From NCBI RefSeq assembly GCF_041260155.1, contig NC_091944.1:22493877-22557876 (forward strand): a stretch of 64,000 nucleotides of DNA, in the 5' to 3' direction. Shown here piece by piece: positions 35,340 through 45,574 of the stretch. Each line of letters starts with the position of its first letter. The first letter of the stretch is position 1. The position numbers and the translations under genes were made by a program. Source of the DNA: Ptychodera flava. Lineage: Eukaryota; Hemichordata; Enteropneusta; Ptychoderidae. Under the pieces are notes generated by a model that saw only the letters and a program-made list of their open reading frames with translations, made no database searches and had not been told where the DNA came from.

Positions 35340-37675
35340 TTGCCAACCTTTTACTAAGCGCCCCAACACATTGTGAATGACCTCTAGCAACAATTATGAT
35401 CCAAGATATGTCGTCCTTGAAAGATACATACTTTTTCCTAGCAATGTTATTCCCTCTTTCTTTTTTTTTTGAGAAAGTGGCATTTTTCCTGATTCAAACC
35501 GTCAATTCTTAGCACCGTGCGCATGTTTGTTTATAAAAAGATCACGAGGTGTGAGTCGCACTGGAAGAGGTTCCACACTTTGTTGGCAGTTTCAAATAAG
35601 GCCAATCTACAACAGCTGGATGGGCAGAAGGCAACCAGAAAAGTGGTTTATGGGCACGTTGAGCATACAGTAAATGGAAATGCGGTCACATTTCATGGAA
35701 TATGAAAGTAATTTTTGGAACAATTGTGATGACGATTACAAAATCAGTCAAAGTAGACCGTTTTTTGCTTTCAGTCCAAGCTTTGTTGACATCCGTCACT
35801 AAAAGTCAGATATGCAGGCCACTATACACACGTTCTTTATCAAACTGGAACGATGTAATATGGCTACTGACCCCATATGAGAGGTGGCTGATCAGTAGGA
35901 GGCCCTTCAGCATTAAAATGGGGCACTGAGTTCGCAATTCCTGGTTCTCGCATTAGTTCTTGTTGACATCGAGTATTAACATTGTAATAATCCTTTGTTT
36001 TCCATTGAAATAGTTCTCAATTTAGTTCGTTTGCTTTCAGATAAAGCTGATTAAAAACTGCCCCTTTAAATTATTTTGGGGCTGCCACGATGCGACCACT
36101 GTGAAGCAATAATCGGTCTGGGAGACCGTCTGAGTGCTTTCTTTATTACTACACAAGTCCATAATATCTCCTCTCCAACCTGTATACACATCACTGTAAT
36201 TGCTCAGCAAAGATTGCAAACATTGCTAAGCGGCTGTCCGTATCTGCGGATTAATTGATTGAGTCAACATCACAGCTGTCACACACGCAGTTCTTATTTT
36301 ACTATGTTATTTAAAATATCACAGTCAAAATTAATAAAGTAAAATAAAACAGAGTAAACTGCTGCACAAAGAACCCATCCCTCCCCACCAAAGGGGACTT
36401 ACCGCTTTTCCCTGTGGAAAAAGTCACTTTTGTAAAAAAGGAGGAAAACATTATGTCACTATGAACCTCAGAAACTCTACTTACCTGATTCGAAGAATTC
36501 AACAAAAGCTGCCTTTATGAGTGTGTCCCTTTGTGTTATCGTTTTAGTATACTTTGTAACGTGACCGTGTTTGTAATGTATCGCGGAGATTTCAAGCTCG
36601 GTCAATAAAAACACTGTCAGAAGCGAGGTTCGCGCGAATAACATCCAACCGATTTACGAGGCGTTTCTATTGCCCAGATTATTCAAGTTAATAAATTATA
36701 GATGAAAAGCTGCCATATCGCATCCCACCAAAATTAACAACTCACGTGCAAATCATGATACACATTCCTGATAAGACGTTTAAAAGTGATTGGTGGAAAA
36801 TTTTCCGCTATGGCGCATGCTCACAAGCTCAGGAGAAATAACATCGCCAGCCGTGCAATTTCTCTTGCTGCCGGGTTCTAATTAAAAGACTGATAATACG
36901 GTATGATTCAATGTAAAATGGTTATCGAACTAAAAGCCAACTAAAAATATACATTTCTGTGATAATATAAAGGACGAATTCACAACAGTTCAGTTTTGTC
37001 CTGGATCCTGTGCACTAATAATGGTATCTGCTGATAGTATTCCTCCATGACCCCTCTCTTTATATGCAACATTTAAAAGAGTATGGTTTATCAAATTATC
37101 ATTTGTATGCATAGAATGCATTTTATATCATATAAGCTTAGGGCATCAAAAGTTTTTTTCTCCAAGATTGTGTCTATCAAGATATTGCAAAGACATGCGT
37201 CGAAGAGGACGGGGAAAATAAAGAAGACAAAGAAAAAAATTAATGTAGAGAGTAAATTCATATTTGGTTTATTGATACAAGAAATCTCTATTGATCAGAT
37301 ATTTTAGGACTATGACAAATTATTTTCTTGCAATAAAAGATGGATTTGTTATCGAAGCAGTCCAATGTTTTGTATACTTTGTAGAATCAGCACATTCTCC
37401 CAAATAAACAGTACCGTATAGAATAAAGAGTAGATGTTCTCATGCTTGACCAGGCAAGTATACCAATTTATTTATCAGGGAACACTGAAAAAAATTACTT
37501 ATTTAGTAATATTAGTCGATATACTTGGTATATATACATACATACATACATACATATCAAATTGTGTTTATAAAATTGTACCATTTCATGATCTATCGTA
37601 TTTTTCATTCTTCTCTACTATTTTTGTATCATTCCATAACTGCACTAAACGCTTCAGCATATTTCCAAAAGTTTG
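35340..37675. other. No gene recognised
   Basis: Mixed AT-rich sequence. The longest frames (about 60-75 codons) have no recognisable domain, conserved neighbour or splice context. TACA microsatellite-like sequence at about 37537-37557. Confidence 0.5.
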
Positions 37676-37679
37676 CGTG

Positions 37680-37795
37680 GCTCCCCCCCCCAATTTAGAG
37701 CAACCCCCTTTGTAGCTTTCAATTTTGAGCGACCCCCCAAGGTTCCTCCGACCCCCCCCCCGACGCAAATGCACCGTAAATAACGACGGCTTCCT
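37680..37795 (-). mobile_element. PIF/Harbinger-like MITE fragment
   Basis: C-runs followed by GTAAATAACGACGGCTTCC match the right end of the complete element at 54520-55748 (TAAATAATGACGGCTCCC, preceded by C-rich phrases). Only one end is visible, so it is a truncated relative. Confidence 0.55.
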
Positions 37796-38085
37796 TATCC
37801 GTGCGGTGTCACGACAGCGCTAACTCGTATTGTCAACAGTCCACAATGGACTAAAAGTAAGAATTGCCAAAAAGATTTCAATATATTTGGAAATGAAGAT
37901 AATGGAAATCTCAGTGGGGAAATGGTAGTGTTAAATAATTTGCCAAAAGCGAGATAACTAAGTATTTATATAGTACTGGATGCACACGCACAAAGGCGCA
38001 GAGACCTTACACCGTAACCCAGGCATAACCTGTCCAAATAATGGCCAGCCTATAGCATGGCTACTGGCCATTCCCACCTGATATA

Positions 38086-38413
38086 GTTCGCGCCTCGAAA
38101 ATCAAAGACTTAAACTTTTACCCAAACTTTCCCCAAGCAAACTTTCAAACATTCTATTTCAAAATCGAAATTCGGGGGTCACCGTGCAAATATTTTTACC
38201 AGATAAACAAACTACCCTATATTTACTGATATTTGAAATTCATAATGACACCATCCCAGTGTTATCGCTATGTGGGAAAATGAAATTTCCGCTTTTCGCA
38301 AAACTATAATTTATTAAGTCCGTAAGCTTCAACATGAGTCCCCCACATGTGTTAGGCCAAAATTTTAGTGTCCAAACATTTGTCTCAACATTAGTCCCCG
38401 AGGGGCATTCGAC
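38086..38413. mobile_element. Inverted-repeat element (MITE-like), R3-related, second copy
   Basis: Ends GTTCGCGCCTCG (38086-38097) and CGAGGGGCATTCGAC (38399-38413). Interior phrases parallel the element at 35025-35336 (ACTTAAACTTTTACCC..., GGGGTCACCGTGCAAAT). Non-coding. Confidence 0.55.
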
Positions 38414-38824
38414 CTTAATGTATTATGCCCCAGTTGTAGACTTAAGTAGGCCTACTATCTTAGCAGTGGCATACAGGTAATTGTCCGACCTAAGGTTTAA
38501 AAATTTGCAAATGATTCGTTGCGATCTTAGTACATGTGTAATAAATTGTTCTCTTTACAGGGGATAATTTTCGTTACACTTATAGTATGTCCCAAAATAT
38601 TATTTGCATATCTGTACCTGTGCCAAATCATGATTTCTTCTTTGACATGACACTTATTTTGCGTGGATGTTTGTGACATCCACAGATTTACTAACAAAAT
38701 AAACTATCGTAGGACACCCGTGCGTTTTTACGTCAAATGTGAATCTGTAATACATCGTATAGGTCACCCGTGCGTTTTTACTTCAAATGTGGATCTGTAA
38801 TATGGAAACTCATCGCATCCTCCT

Positions 38825-39003
38825 TTATCTCTTCATCATGCAAACCTCGTAAGGTTTAGGCCGACATAACCCACCCTGGACTGGTTCGGTCGACGGTGGC
38901 ACTGTGTTCTCTGGCAACTTGAAGTTGTAATGTTGCATCAAGACAGTGAAGAACAGGAACAGCTCCATCTTGGCTAGCTGCATTCCCAAGCAGATCCGAC
39001 GAC
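38825..39003 (-). CDS. P450 copy A exon 3 (haem-binding loop and C-terminus)
   Basis: Two bases complete Gly440, then 58 codons and TAA. It begins RRICLGMQLAKMELFLFF, placing the haem-ligand Cys at the exon start, and ends with YEVCMMKR. Acceptor AAG. The Cys-x-Gly and the following L-helix are intact. Confidence 0.9.
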
Positions 39004-39364
39004 CTTGGAAATGAGGAAGGGTACTTGATCAAAACCAATTAGATGTATATCCAGCTGACTAATAACACGGCACGTTTAACTTTCAAAACTGACCTTCAAA
39101 TTATATTGACACATAATGACAGGACGTTTTTTGAATACCGCATATAAAGGATACATCTTATTCCTCCTTTTTGTCATCATTGTACTCTACCCTGTTCCTA
39201 AAGTAAAGAGCGTGATTTATCTTTCTTCTGCTTTCCTTAAATTTTAATTCTGACTGACCCCTGTAGCAAGTGATGTGGTCGACAGTGTTTCATTGCTATT
39301 TCCCAAGTGATGATGAACTCAAAGCAGCATTTTCATCTATGCTTTATTTTATTTTATTACTCAT

Positions 39365-39515
39365 CCAACACGCACACCCAATTACAGGATAAGGTACCAA
39401 TAACCCAGCACCCAATGGAGAAATGAGGAGTAAAGTGCCTTGCTCAGGGGAACAACACCGTGCAGGAGTCTCGAACTCACCGTCCTTTGACAGTGACTCT
39501 GTTACTCTTGACCTA
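39365..39515 (-). repeat. tRNA-derived SINE in P450 A intron 2
   Basis: Minus strand: B box GTGAGTTCGAGACTCC, then a CCTGAGCAAGGCACTTTAC block of the kind found in many animal SINEs. The A-box side is degenerate. Next to it on the + strand is CAGGGAACTGAGTAATTC followed by a (TTG)n run. Confidence 0.65.
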
Positions 39516-39533
39516 CAGGGAACTGAGTAATTC

Positions 39534-39595
<62 letters not shown>

Positions 39596-39832
39596 GATGA
39601 TGTGATGATGATGATGATAAATATAAAAAATATTAAAAAACAATGTGTCATTCCTTGCTGTTGTTTGTCGATGTTGTATACGTAGATATTGTAAAAGAAA
39701 ACTGTAATCGTGACAAAAAAACGACGTAGGTCGCCCAACGTCACTCCCGTCCTAGGACGGGAGTACAATTATCTACAACATCGACAACAACAGCAAGGAA
39801 TGACACATTGTTTTTTAATATTTTTTTATATA

Positions 39833-39894
<62 letters not shown>

Positions 39895-39911
39895 GATTAC
39901 TCAGTTCCCTG
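39516..39911. repeat. Large inverted duplication with (TTG)n/(CAA)n arms
   Basis: The left arm runs CAGGGAACTGAGTAAT, (TTG)n, (ATG)n, then CAATGTGTCATTCCTTGC; the right arm is its reverse complement ending ATTACTCAGTTCCCTG. The centre holds a perfect 22-bp palindrome at 39743-39764 (half-site ACTCCCGTCCT). The poly-Asn and poly-Thr frames across it are repeat translation. Confidence 0.85.
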
Positions 39912-39990
39912 TGGACCCACAGGGTCTCGAACTCGCCATCCTCCGATAGTGAGTTCGGTACCCTAACCACTGTCCAACTGGACCATCTCT
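39912..39990 (-). repeat. tRNA-derived SINE head
   Basis: Minus strand: GGTCCAGTTGGACAGTGG region with A-box-like TGGACAGTGGTTAGGG and B box GAGTTCGAGACCC (39922-39934), then TGTGGGTCCACAGGGAACTG leading into the inverted duplication. Not a functional tRNA, because the acceptor stem is not formed. Confidence 0.65.
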
Positions 39991-40081
39991 TAACTTTTGC
40001 AGAAATAATTTAAAAACTTTCTGATTGAACATTGTACAGCTTCACTCCATACTCGCATATACTCACAAAAATACAACTTAC

Positions 40082-40974
40082 CAATACCGAATGGAACCAG
40101 CTCCTCCCTTCTGATAACACTTCCATCTTTTCCGAGAAATCTCTCAGGCTTGAAGACCTCCGGTTCTGTCCAACGCTGTGGATCGTGATGAACTGACCAA
40201 AGATTTGGTAGGACATAAGTGCCCTTCGGGATGACATAACCTCGCAGACTATTTTACATCGCCAGATGTAGCGTGGGGGAGCGCTAACGGCACAATGCTG
40301 CTAATTCTCTGGATTTCCATCAGCGTCGTCTCCGTGTACGGCAACAAGGGCTGGTCAGCCATTGTAGGCCGTCGTTCACGACCGATGACTTGATCAATCT
40401 CATCGTGTACACGGTCTTGTACTTTTCCATACGTGGCCATGTAGAAGATAGCCAAGTTAAGGGTGACGGCTGTTGTATCGGTTCCTGCCATCAGTAATTC
40501 TATTATAAGCACAAACAGATTTTCTATATCCATTGTATCGCTAACGCCGATTTGCTTCGGACGAGACATTTCTTTCAGGTAAGCACTGATGATATCATTG
40601 GCTTCCCTCTCGGTGTCCAAATTCTTACCACGTTCTTCTAAAATCGGATTCAGTAGTTTGTCGTAAAGTTTTTTCGCTTTTTGAGAGAAACTCTTGTGCT
40701 TGTTATGTCCTGGTAAGTACTTCAAAAATGGAAGAAAATTTAATGTGGCTGCGCCCCCTTTTGACGCAGACGCCTTGTTTATTATTTGGAGTAGTTCGCC
40801 CAATTGACCGTCATCATACGCGTACTGTTTATTCAATGCAAAACCCAGTATAATGTTACAAGTCGCTGCAGTAAGCTCGTGAGCAGGGTCAATAGGACCG
40901 CCATCGGTGGCGTCCCAGGTGGCAATTGTCTTCTCGACTTCGTTGAGAACTGTGTCTTCAAGAACGCTTTTACC
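40082..40974 (-). pseudogene. P450 copy A exon 2, 3' part
   Basis: Codes from MGKSVLEDTV to VPFGIG. It includes the I-helix ELLMAGTDTTAVTL, the ExxR helix (EIQR), the meander with PERF and the start of the haem loop. Compared with copy B it has the extra AAAA at about 40251-40256, giving D-V-K-stop. Downstream of that lesion the frame is fully preserved ([18 protein letters not shown]), so the indel is recent or an assembly error. Donor GTAAGT at 40081-40076. Confidence 0.9.
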
Positions 40975-40981
40975 CATGCCC
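40975..40981. repeat. Target-site duplication, left (CATGCCC)
   Basis: The 7-bp CATGCCC here is repeated at 45575-45581. Copy B has a single CATGCCC at the equivalent place, giving the empty site. Confidence 0.92.
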
Positions 40982-41138
40982 TATGGCGTGTAATCCATGC
41001 CAAAATTAACACCTTACATTTTGAGCCAACCTACATGCAACTCTCACGAAGGTACATGCAACTCTCACGAAACTGCATGCGATTCACAAAGCTACACGCA
41101 ACTCTCGCGAACGTGCATGTACGGTGGCCCAAAACTAC

Positions 41139-41560
41139 CTGTTCTCCGCATTCAAAGTCTGCGTCGCATTCAATTGTTTTTCTCTCACATATGTCTCCGC
41201 ATTCAAAGTCTGCGTCGCAATCAATGTTTTTCTCTCACATAAGCTTATGTCTCCGCATTCAAAGTCTGCGTCGCAATCAAATGTTTTTCTCTCGCTTATG
41301 TCTCCGCATTCAAAGTCTGCGTCGCAATCAAATGTTTTTCTCTCACATAAGCTTATGTCTCCGCATTCAAAATCTGCGTCGCAATCAAATGTTTTTCTCT
41401 CACATATGTCTCCGCATTCAAAGTCTGCGTCGCAATCAAATGTTTTTCTCTCACATATGTCTCCGCATTCAAAGTCTGCGTCGCAATCAAATGTTTTTCT
41501 CTCACATATGTCTCCGCATTCAAAGTCTGCGTCGCATTCAATTGTTTCTCTCCTAGATGG
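41139..41560 (+). repeat. FB-2 left array, eight units of about 51 bp
   Basis: Each unit carries TCCGCATTCAAAGTCTGCG, then TCGCAATCAAATG, TTTTTCTCTCACATATG. Two to three units have an AAGCTT insertion. A 51-bp period is a multiple of three, which keeps several frames open and produces repetitive SPHSKSAS-type peptides. Not a CDS. Confidence 0.9.
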
Positions 41561-42096
41561 GTGTCGCAGGCAGTGATTTTGTCACCAACACATGAGGGCG
41601 CTGGCAAGTTTTTGTGAGCGTGACCCTCGCTCCATGACCCATGATTGCAAAAAAGATTCCGGAAAAAGTATCACTCTTTCAGTATTCGTGATCGCGAAAA
41701 GCTCATTGATTTCGAAGGTGAGTGACAAAGTTATTCATTGTATTGTAAGCTTATGGGGTTAATGATCTAGCCACCGTCTAGCCCTGGATGTATTGGCAGT
41801 TGTGGGACGGGCTGCTGTTTTACATTCGGACGCTCATGTGGGACCCATTATGATGCGCCCATACTGGTGAGCAGCGTACCCCCTTGCCTTGGCTAGATCA
41901 TTAACCCCATAAGCTTACAATACAATAAATTACTTTGTCACTTACCTTCAAAACTGAGCTTTTTGCGATCACGAACACTAAAAGAGTGATACTTTTTCTG
42001 GATGCAATCACGGGTCATGGAGCGAGGGTCACGCTCACCAAAACTTGCCAACGCCCTCATGTGTTGGTGACAAAATCATTGACTGCGACGACACTA
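41556..42096. mobile_element. Palindromic element in the FB-2 left arm
   Basis: Arms about 41575-41775 and 41888-42085 are inverse copies (shared GTGATTTTGTCACCAACAC-type start, CTTATGGGGTTAATGATCTAG at the inner edge). The spacer is about 110 bp. The right FB-2 arm lacks this segment: it reads directly from AGATGGG to CCACAGGCGGCCC. So this is an insertion. Boundaries are uncertain by a few bases. The right arm, on the minus strand, preserves a possible exon (41946-42060). Confidence 0.75.
41946..42060 (-). pseudogene. Possible first exon in the palindromic element
   Basis: Minus-strand ATG at 42060 opens 38 codons (MRALASFGERDPRSM and on) ending GAAG before a canonical GTAAGT donor. The left arm has the same start and a GTGAGT donor but an indel breaks the frame. 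No homolog was recognised. Low confidence; chance is possible. Confidence 0.3.
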
Positions 42097-42377
42097 TCCA
42101 CAGGCGGCCCAATCACTATTAATAAAGCTTATTATTGAGTTTTCTCAGTTTTCTCTGTCAGTATCAGTCCCTCTCCTTTTCTTCATGCTCTGACTGATCG
42201 TAGTTGATAAAATAAATGACTATATAGCCTAACCTAGCCTCTTGACTCTTTATTTATTTTACACCCCATTACAAGGATGTTTATCTCTCATATACACATC
42301 TTGTAATTAATTAGTCAACACAACTAATCATGCTAATCCGTGGACTTATCAAGGGTTGGTGAACATTGGAAAGATAT

Positions 42378-43112
42378 ATGGGGTTCACATCTAGGCCCAG
42401 GGCCGGCCAGAACTAATCCGGCAGAATGTGAGAAGATAAGCTAATCTTTTGTCCGCGTTCACATTACGTTCAACGCTGTCCTAGCCTAGATCATTTGGTA
42501 GCGTCTAGCCGACCTTTGACCTTATACAGGTCACAATGGCTGTCTTCGACAACAGGACCATGTTCGTCCTGTTCTGGTTGTTTTTACGATTTTTGCGATT
42601 GAGACGGGACATTATTATTATCAGAAACTTTTTTGAATTCGGACTTCAAATGTTTCATCTTACGTTTGCATTGATCTGGGCTACGATCAAACCCATGCTC
42701 TGACAAACGCTGTGAGATGATATTGTAGGCGATTCGATCCCTTGACGTGCCGTCCATCAGATTTTTCACCATATCTTCGTTCCAAATGCCTAAAAGACAC
42801 TTGATTTCTTCCGTAGCCCAGTTGACTCCTCGACTCGCTATGTCTAAAATGATACTGAATCGTCGAATAGGTCAAAGACTACACTGCATGTCAACTACAG
42901 AGGGCGTCAACTGGGACCTGAGTCGGACAAAACGCGTTCACATACGCTGTTTACTGCTCGGCCAGAGACCTGGGTCGGCCACAAACCACCCCTCTCGACT
43001 AGGACAGAAATTGTCCGGACAGTGGCCGGCCAGAACCGTTCACACCTGTTTTTTGGTCGGCCACGAACCTGGCTAGGACAAGGGCCTAGTCTTTTTGGCT
43101 GATGTGAACGGC
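42378..43112. mobile_element. Harbinger-like unit in the FB-2 loop
   Basis: The left end GGGGTTCACATCTAGGCCC and right end TGATGTGAACGGCCC form imperfect inverted ends; TAT flanks both sides (42375-42377, 43110-43112), as in the 3-bp TWA-type duplications of PIF/Harbinger elements. The interior carries a Myb/SANT-like ORF, which is the accessory protein type of Harbinger elements. The transposase is absent. Ends are weakly supported. Confidence 0.55.
42584..42868 (-). pseudogene. Myb/SANT-like DNA-binding domain ORF
   Basis: Minus-strand frame read from about 42868: VNWATEEIKCLLGIWNEDMV, then SRDRIAYNIISQRLSEHGF, DRSPDQCKRKMKHLKSEFKK. The spacing W-E-LL-IW ... I-LSEHGF-RS-QC-KKMKHL-F matches trihelix/Myb-SANT-like domains. 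After TAA at 42584-42586 the same frame continues open (EQDEHGPVVEDSHCDLYK), which suggests the stop is recent. The upstream part has no ATG in frame before an upstream stop near 42880; an internal exon is possible. PIF/Harbinger elements normally encode such a protein beside the transposase. Confidence 0.75.
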
Positions 43113-43449
43113 CCTATAGAGATGTAAATGAAAAAGGAGTTTTAGTAACCTTTCCTATCTTTCGCGATGTTGACTAACCTATAAAATCCCTGATAAGTCC
43201 ACGGATTAGCATAATTAGTCATGTTGACTAATTAATTAGAAGATGTGTGTATATGAGAGATAAACATCCTTGTAATGGGGTGTAAAATAAATAAAGAGTC
43301 AAGAGGCTAGGTTAGGCTATAAAGTAATTTCTTTTTATTTCCTACGATCAGTCAGAGCGTGAAGAAAGGGAGAAGAACTGATAGAGAAAACTGAAGAACT
43401 GATAGAGAAAACTGAGAAAAACTCAATAATAAGCTTATTAATAGTGTTT

Positions 43450-43885
43450 GGGCCGCCTGTGGCCCATCTAAGAGAGGAACAATTAACTGCGACGCAGACT
43501 TTGAATGCGGACACATATGTGAGAGAGAAACAATTGAATGCGACGCAGACTTTGAATGCGGAGACATATGTGAGAGAAAAACATTTGATTGCGACGCAGA
43601 CTTTGAATGCGGAGACATATGTGAGAGAAAAACATTTGATTGCGACGCAGACTTTGAATGCGGAGACATAAGCTTATGTGAGAGAAAAAACATTTGATTG
43701 CGACGCAGACTTTGAATGCGGAGACATATGTGAGAGAAAAAACAATTGAATGCGACGCAGACTTTGAATGCGGAGACATATGTGAGAGAAAAACAATTGA
43801 ATGCGACGCAGACTTTGAATGCGGAGACATATGTGAGAGAAAAACAATTGAATGCGACGCAGACTTTGAATGCGGAGAACAGGTA
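43450..43885 (-). repeat. FB-2 right array, eight inverted units
   Basis: Reverse complement of the array at 41139-41560, also eight units, including one with the AAGCTT variant at 43671-43676. Long open frames on both strands are repeat translation. Confidence 0.9.
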
Positions 43886-44253
43886 GTTTTGGGCCACCGT
43901 ATGCATGCAACTCACGAGGCTACATGCAACTCACGAACTTGCATTTTGAGCCAACCTACATGCAACTCTCACGAAGCTGCATGCGACTCACCAAGCCATG
44001 CAACTCTCACGAAGCTGCATGCGACTCACCAAGCTACATGCAACTCTCACGAACGTGCATGCAACTCACCAAGCTACATGCAACTCTAACGAACGTGCAT
44101 GCAACTCACGAACTTGCATGCAACTCACGAAGCTACATGCACTCGCGACCAACTCGCGAACCTGCATGCAACTCGCTCGAACCTCATGCAACTCTCTTGA
44201 AATGCATTCGCTTTTGCGCTGCGACTTATTTGAATCGGACTCCCTAGATTACC

Positions 44254-45087
44254 TTTGAAGCTCAACTCATTTTGCTTGAAGCTCGTTTTTGAGCTGAACG
44301 CATTCGTGTCGGGGGAAAGTCCGTGTGAAGGGGGGACTTGGTTGGGGTAAACCAATTTTAAATAGGGTCTGCTGCATGCTGCCTTCGATTTAAATAAAGG
44401 CACTTCTGGGTTGAGAAAACCATACGTGAATTGGAGTACACTATGTCGGTTAACGTGTGTGAATGAGGTTCTATCGTATTTTATTTGACTCTCATTTTAC
44501 TTCAAGTAGACTGTGCCACAATGTGGTTTACAATAAACCAACCCATCATTAAAGTGACTAACTTTGCTCCGACAACGCGGAAGCTTATGAGACGTCACAA
44601 CGCGTCATACCAACGTCATATGACGTATTCAGATGTGTTCTGCCAGTGAGCCAGGGGATCTGAAAAAAATGACCCGACATATAGTATATGCAGTGCAACA
44701 AGCAACTTGAGTTGCCCGTCGCATTGCCTCGCTCGTTTGTACGATGTCATCGTGTCACTCGATTACCATGGACGAAAACAACAAGTGTCTGCGCAGCGTA
44801 AAAATCTCCGTGCTGTGTGAATTTATCTCTGCGCTCATGGAAATTCTCCGCGCTGTGTAAAATCTCGGTGCTCTTAAAAAATCTCCGCTGTGTAAAATAA
44901 ATCGTGGCGGTGTGTAAAAATCTCGGCGCTGTTGAAAACTCTCCGTGCTGTGTAAAGATCTCCGCGCTGTGTAAAATAATTCGCGGCAGTGTGTAAAAAT
45001 CTCGGCGCTGTTGAAAACTCTCCGCACTGTGTAAAAATCTTGGTGCCTTTTAAAATTTCTCTCTACTTTTACAATTGATTTAAATAA
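44254..45087. repeat. Loop of FB-1 with a CTGTGTAAAAATCTCGG repeat
   Basis: Unique-looking start, then from about 44795 to 45060 a repeat of TCTCCGCGCTGTGTAAAA and relatives with a higher-order period near 90 bp. The minus-strand 90-codon frame over it is repeat translation. No transposase. Confidence 0.75.
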
Positions 45088-45574
45088 TCTAGGGAGTCCG
45101 ATTCAAATAAGTCGCAGCGCAAAGCGAATGCATTTCAAGAGAGTTGCATGAGGTTCGAGCGAGTTGCATGCAGGTTCGCGAGTTGCATGTAGCTTCGTGA
45201 GTTGCATGCAAGTTCGTGAGTTGCATGCACGTTCGTTAGAGTTGCATGTAGCTTGGTGAGTTGCATGCACGTTCGTGAGAGTTGCATGTAGCTTGGTGAG
45301 TCGCATGCAGCTTCGTGAGAGTTGCATGGCTTGGTGAGTCGCATGCAGCTTCGTGAGAGTTGCATGTAGGTTGGCTCAAAATGCAAGTTCGTGAGTTGCA
45401 TGTAGCTTCGTGAGTTGCATGTAGCCTCGTGAGTTGCATGCACGTTCGCGAGAGTTGCGTGTAGCTTTGTGAATCGCATGCAGTTTCGTGAGAGTTGCAT
45501 GTACCTTCGTGAGAGTTGCATGTAGGTTGGCTCAAAATGTAAGGTGTTAATTTTGGCATGGATTACACGCCATA

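Larger units (their letters stand above)
41120..43901. mobile_element. Foldback transposon FB-2 nested in the left repeat of FB-1
   Basis: 2782 bp with ends TACGGTGGCCCAAAACTACC and its reverse complement, flanked by the 6-bp direct repeat TGCATG (41114-41119, 43902-43907). Removing it restores continuity with the right FB-1 terminal repeat (ACGTGCATGCAACTCACG). The arms hold eight copies each of a 51-58-bp unit (TCCGCATTCAAAGTCTGCG ...), then arms containing ACCTAGCCTCTTGACTC. The left arm is interrupted by the palindromic element at about 41556-42096, and the loop holds the Harbinger-like unit at 42378-43112. Confidence 0.9.
40982..45574. mobile_element. Foldback transposon FB-1 inserted in P450 exon 2
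   Basis: 4593 bp between 7-bp duplications. The ends begin TATGGCGTGTAATCCATGCC and are exact inverse copies over at least 138 bp (40982-41119 against 45437-45574). The full terminal repeat is about 490 bp, mostly a 22-26-bp tandem unit on ATGCAACTCACGAAGCTAC. The left repeat is 40982-41119 plus 43908-44253, split by FB-2; the right repeat is 45088-45574. The loop at 44254-45087 has its own repeats and no transposase. Long inverted repeats made of tandem subrepeats are the hallmark of foldback elements (Drosophila FB/Galileo, sea-urchin TU). The 7-bp duplication would fit the P/Galileo group, but without a transposase this is only a suggestion. Confidence 0.92.

Noticed and set aside
39344..39949. 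Poly-Asn and poly-Thr frames
   Set aside because: (TTG)n/(CAA)n tract translation inside an inverted duplication.
40804..41576. 250- and 150-codon plus-strand frames
   Set aside because: They translate the FB-2 tandem array and its boundary with the P450 exon; the peptide is a 17-residue repeat caused by the 51-bp unit.
43352..43915. 187-codon minus-strand frame and overlapping frames
   Set aside because: Inverse copy of the same array; not a gene.
41139..45574. CRISPR-like repeat-spacer arrays
   Set aside because: Units are contiguous with no unique spacers of constant length, arrays are inverted pairs, and the genome is eukaryotic.
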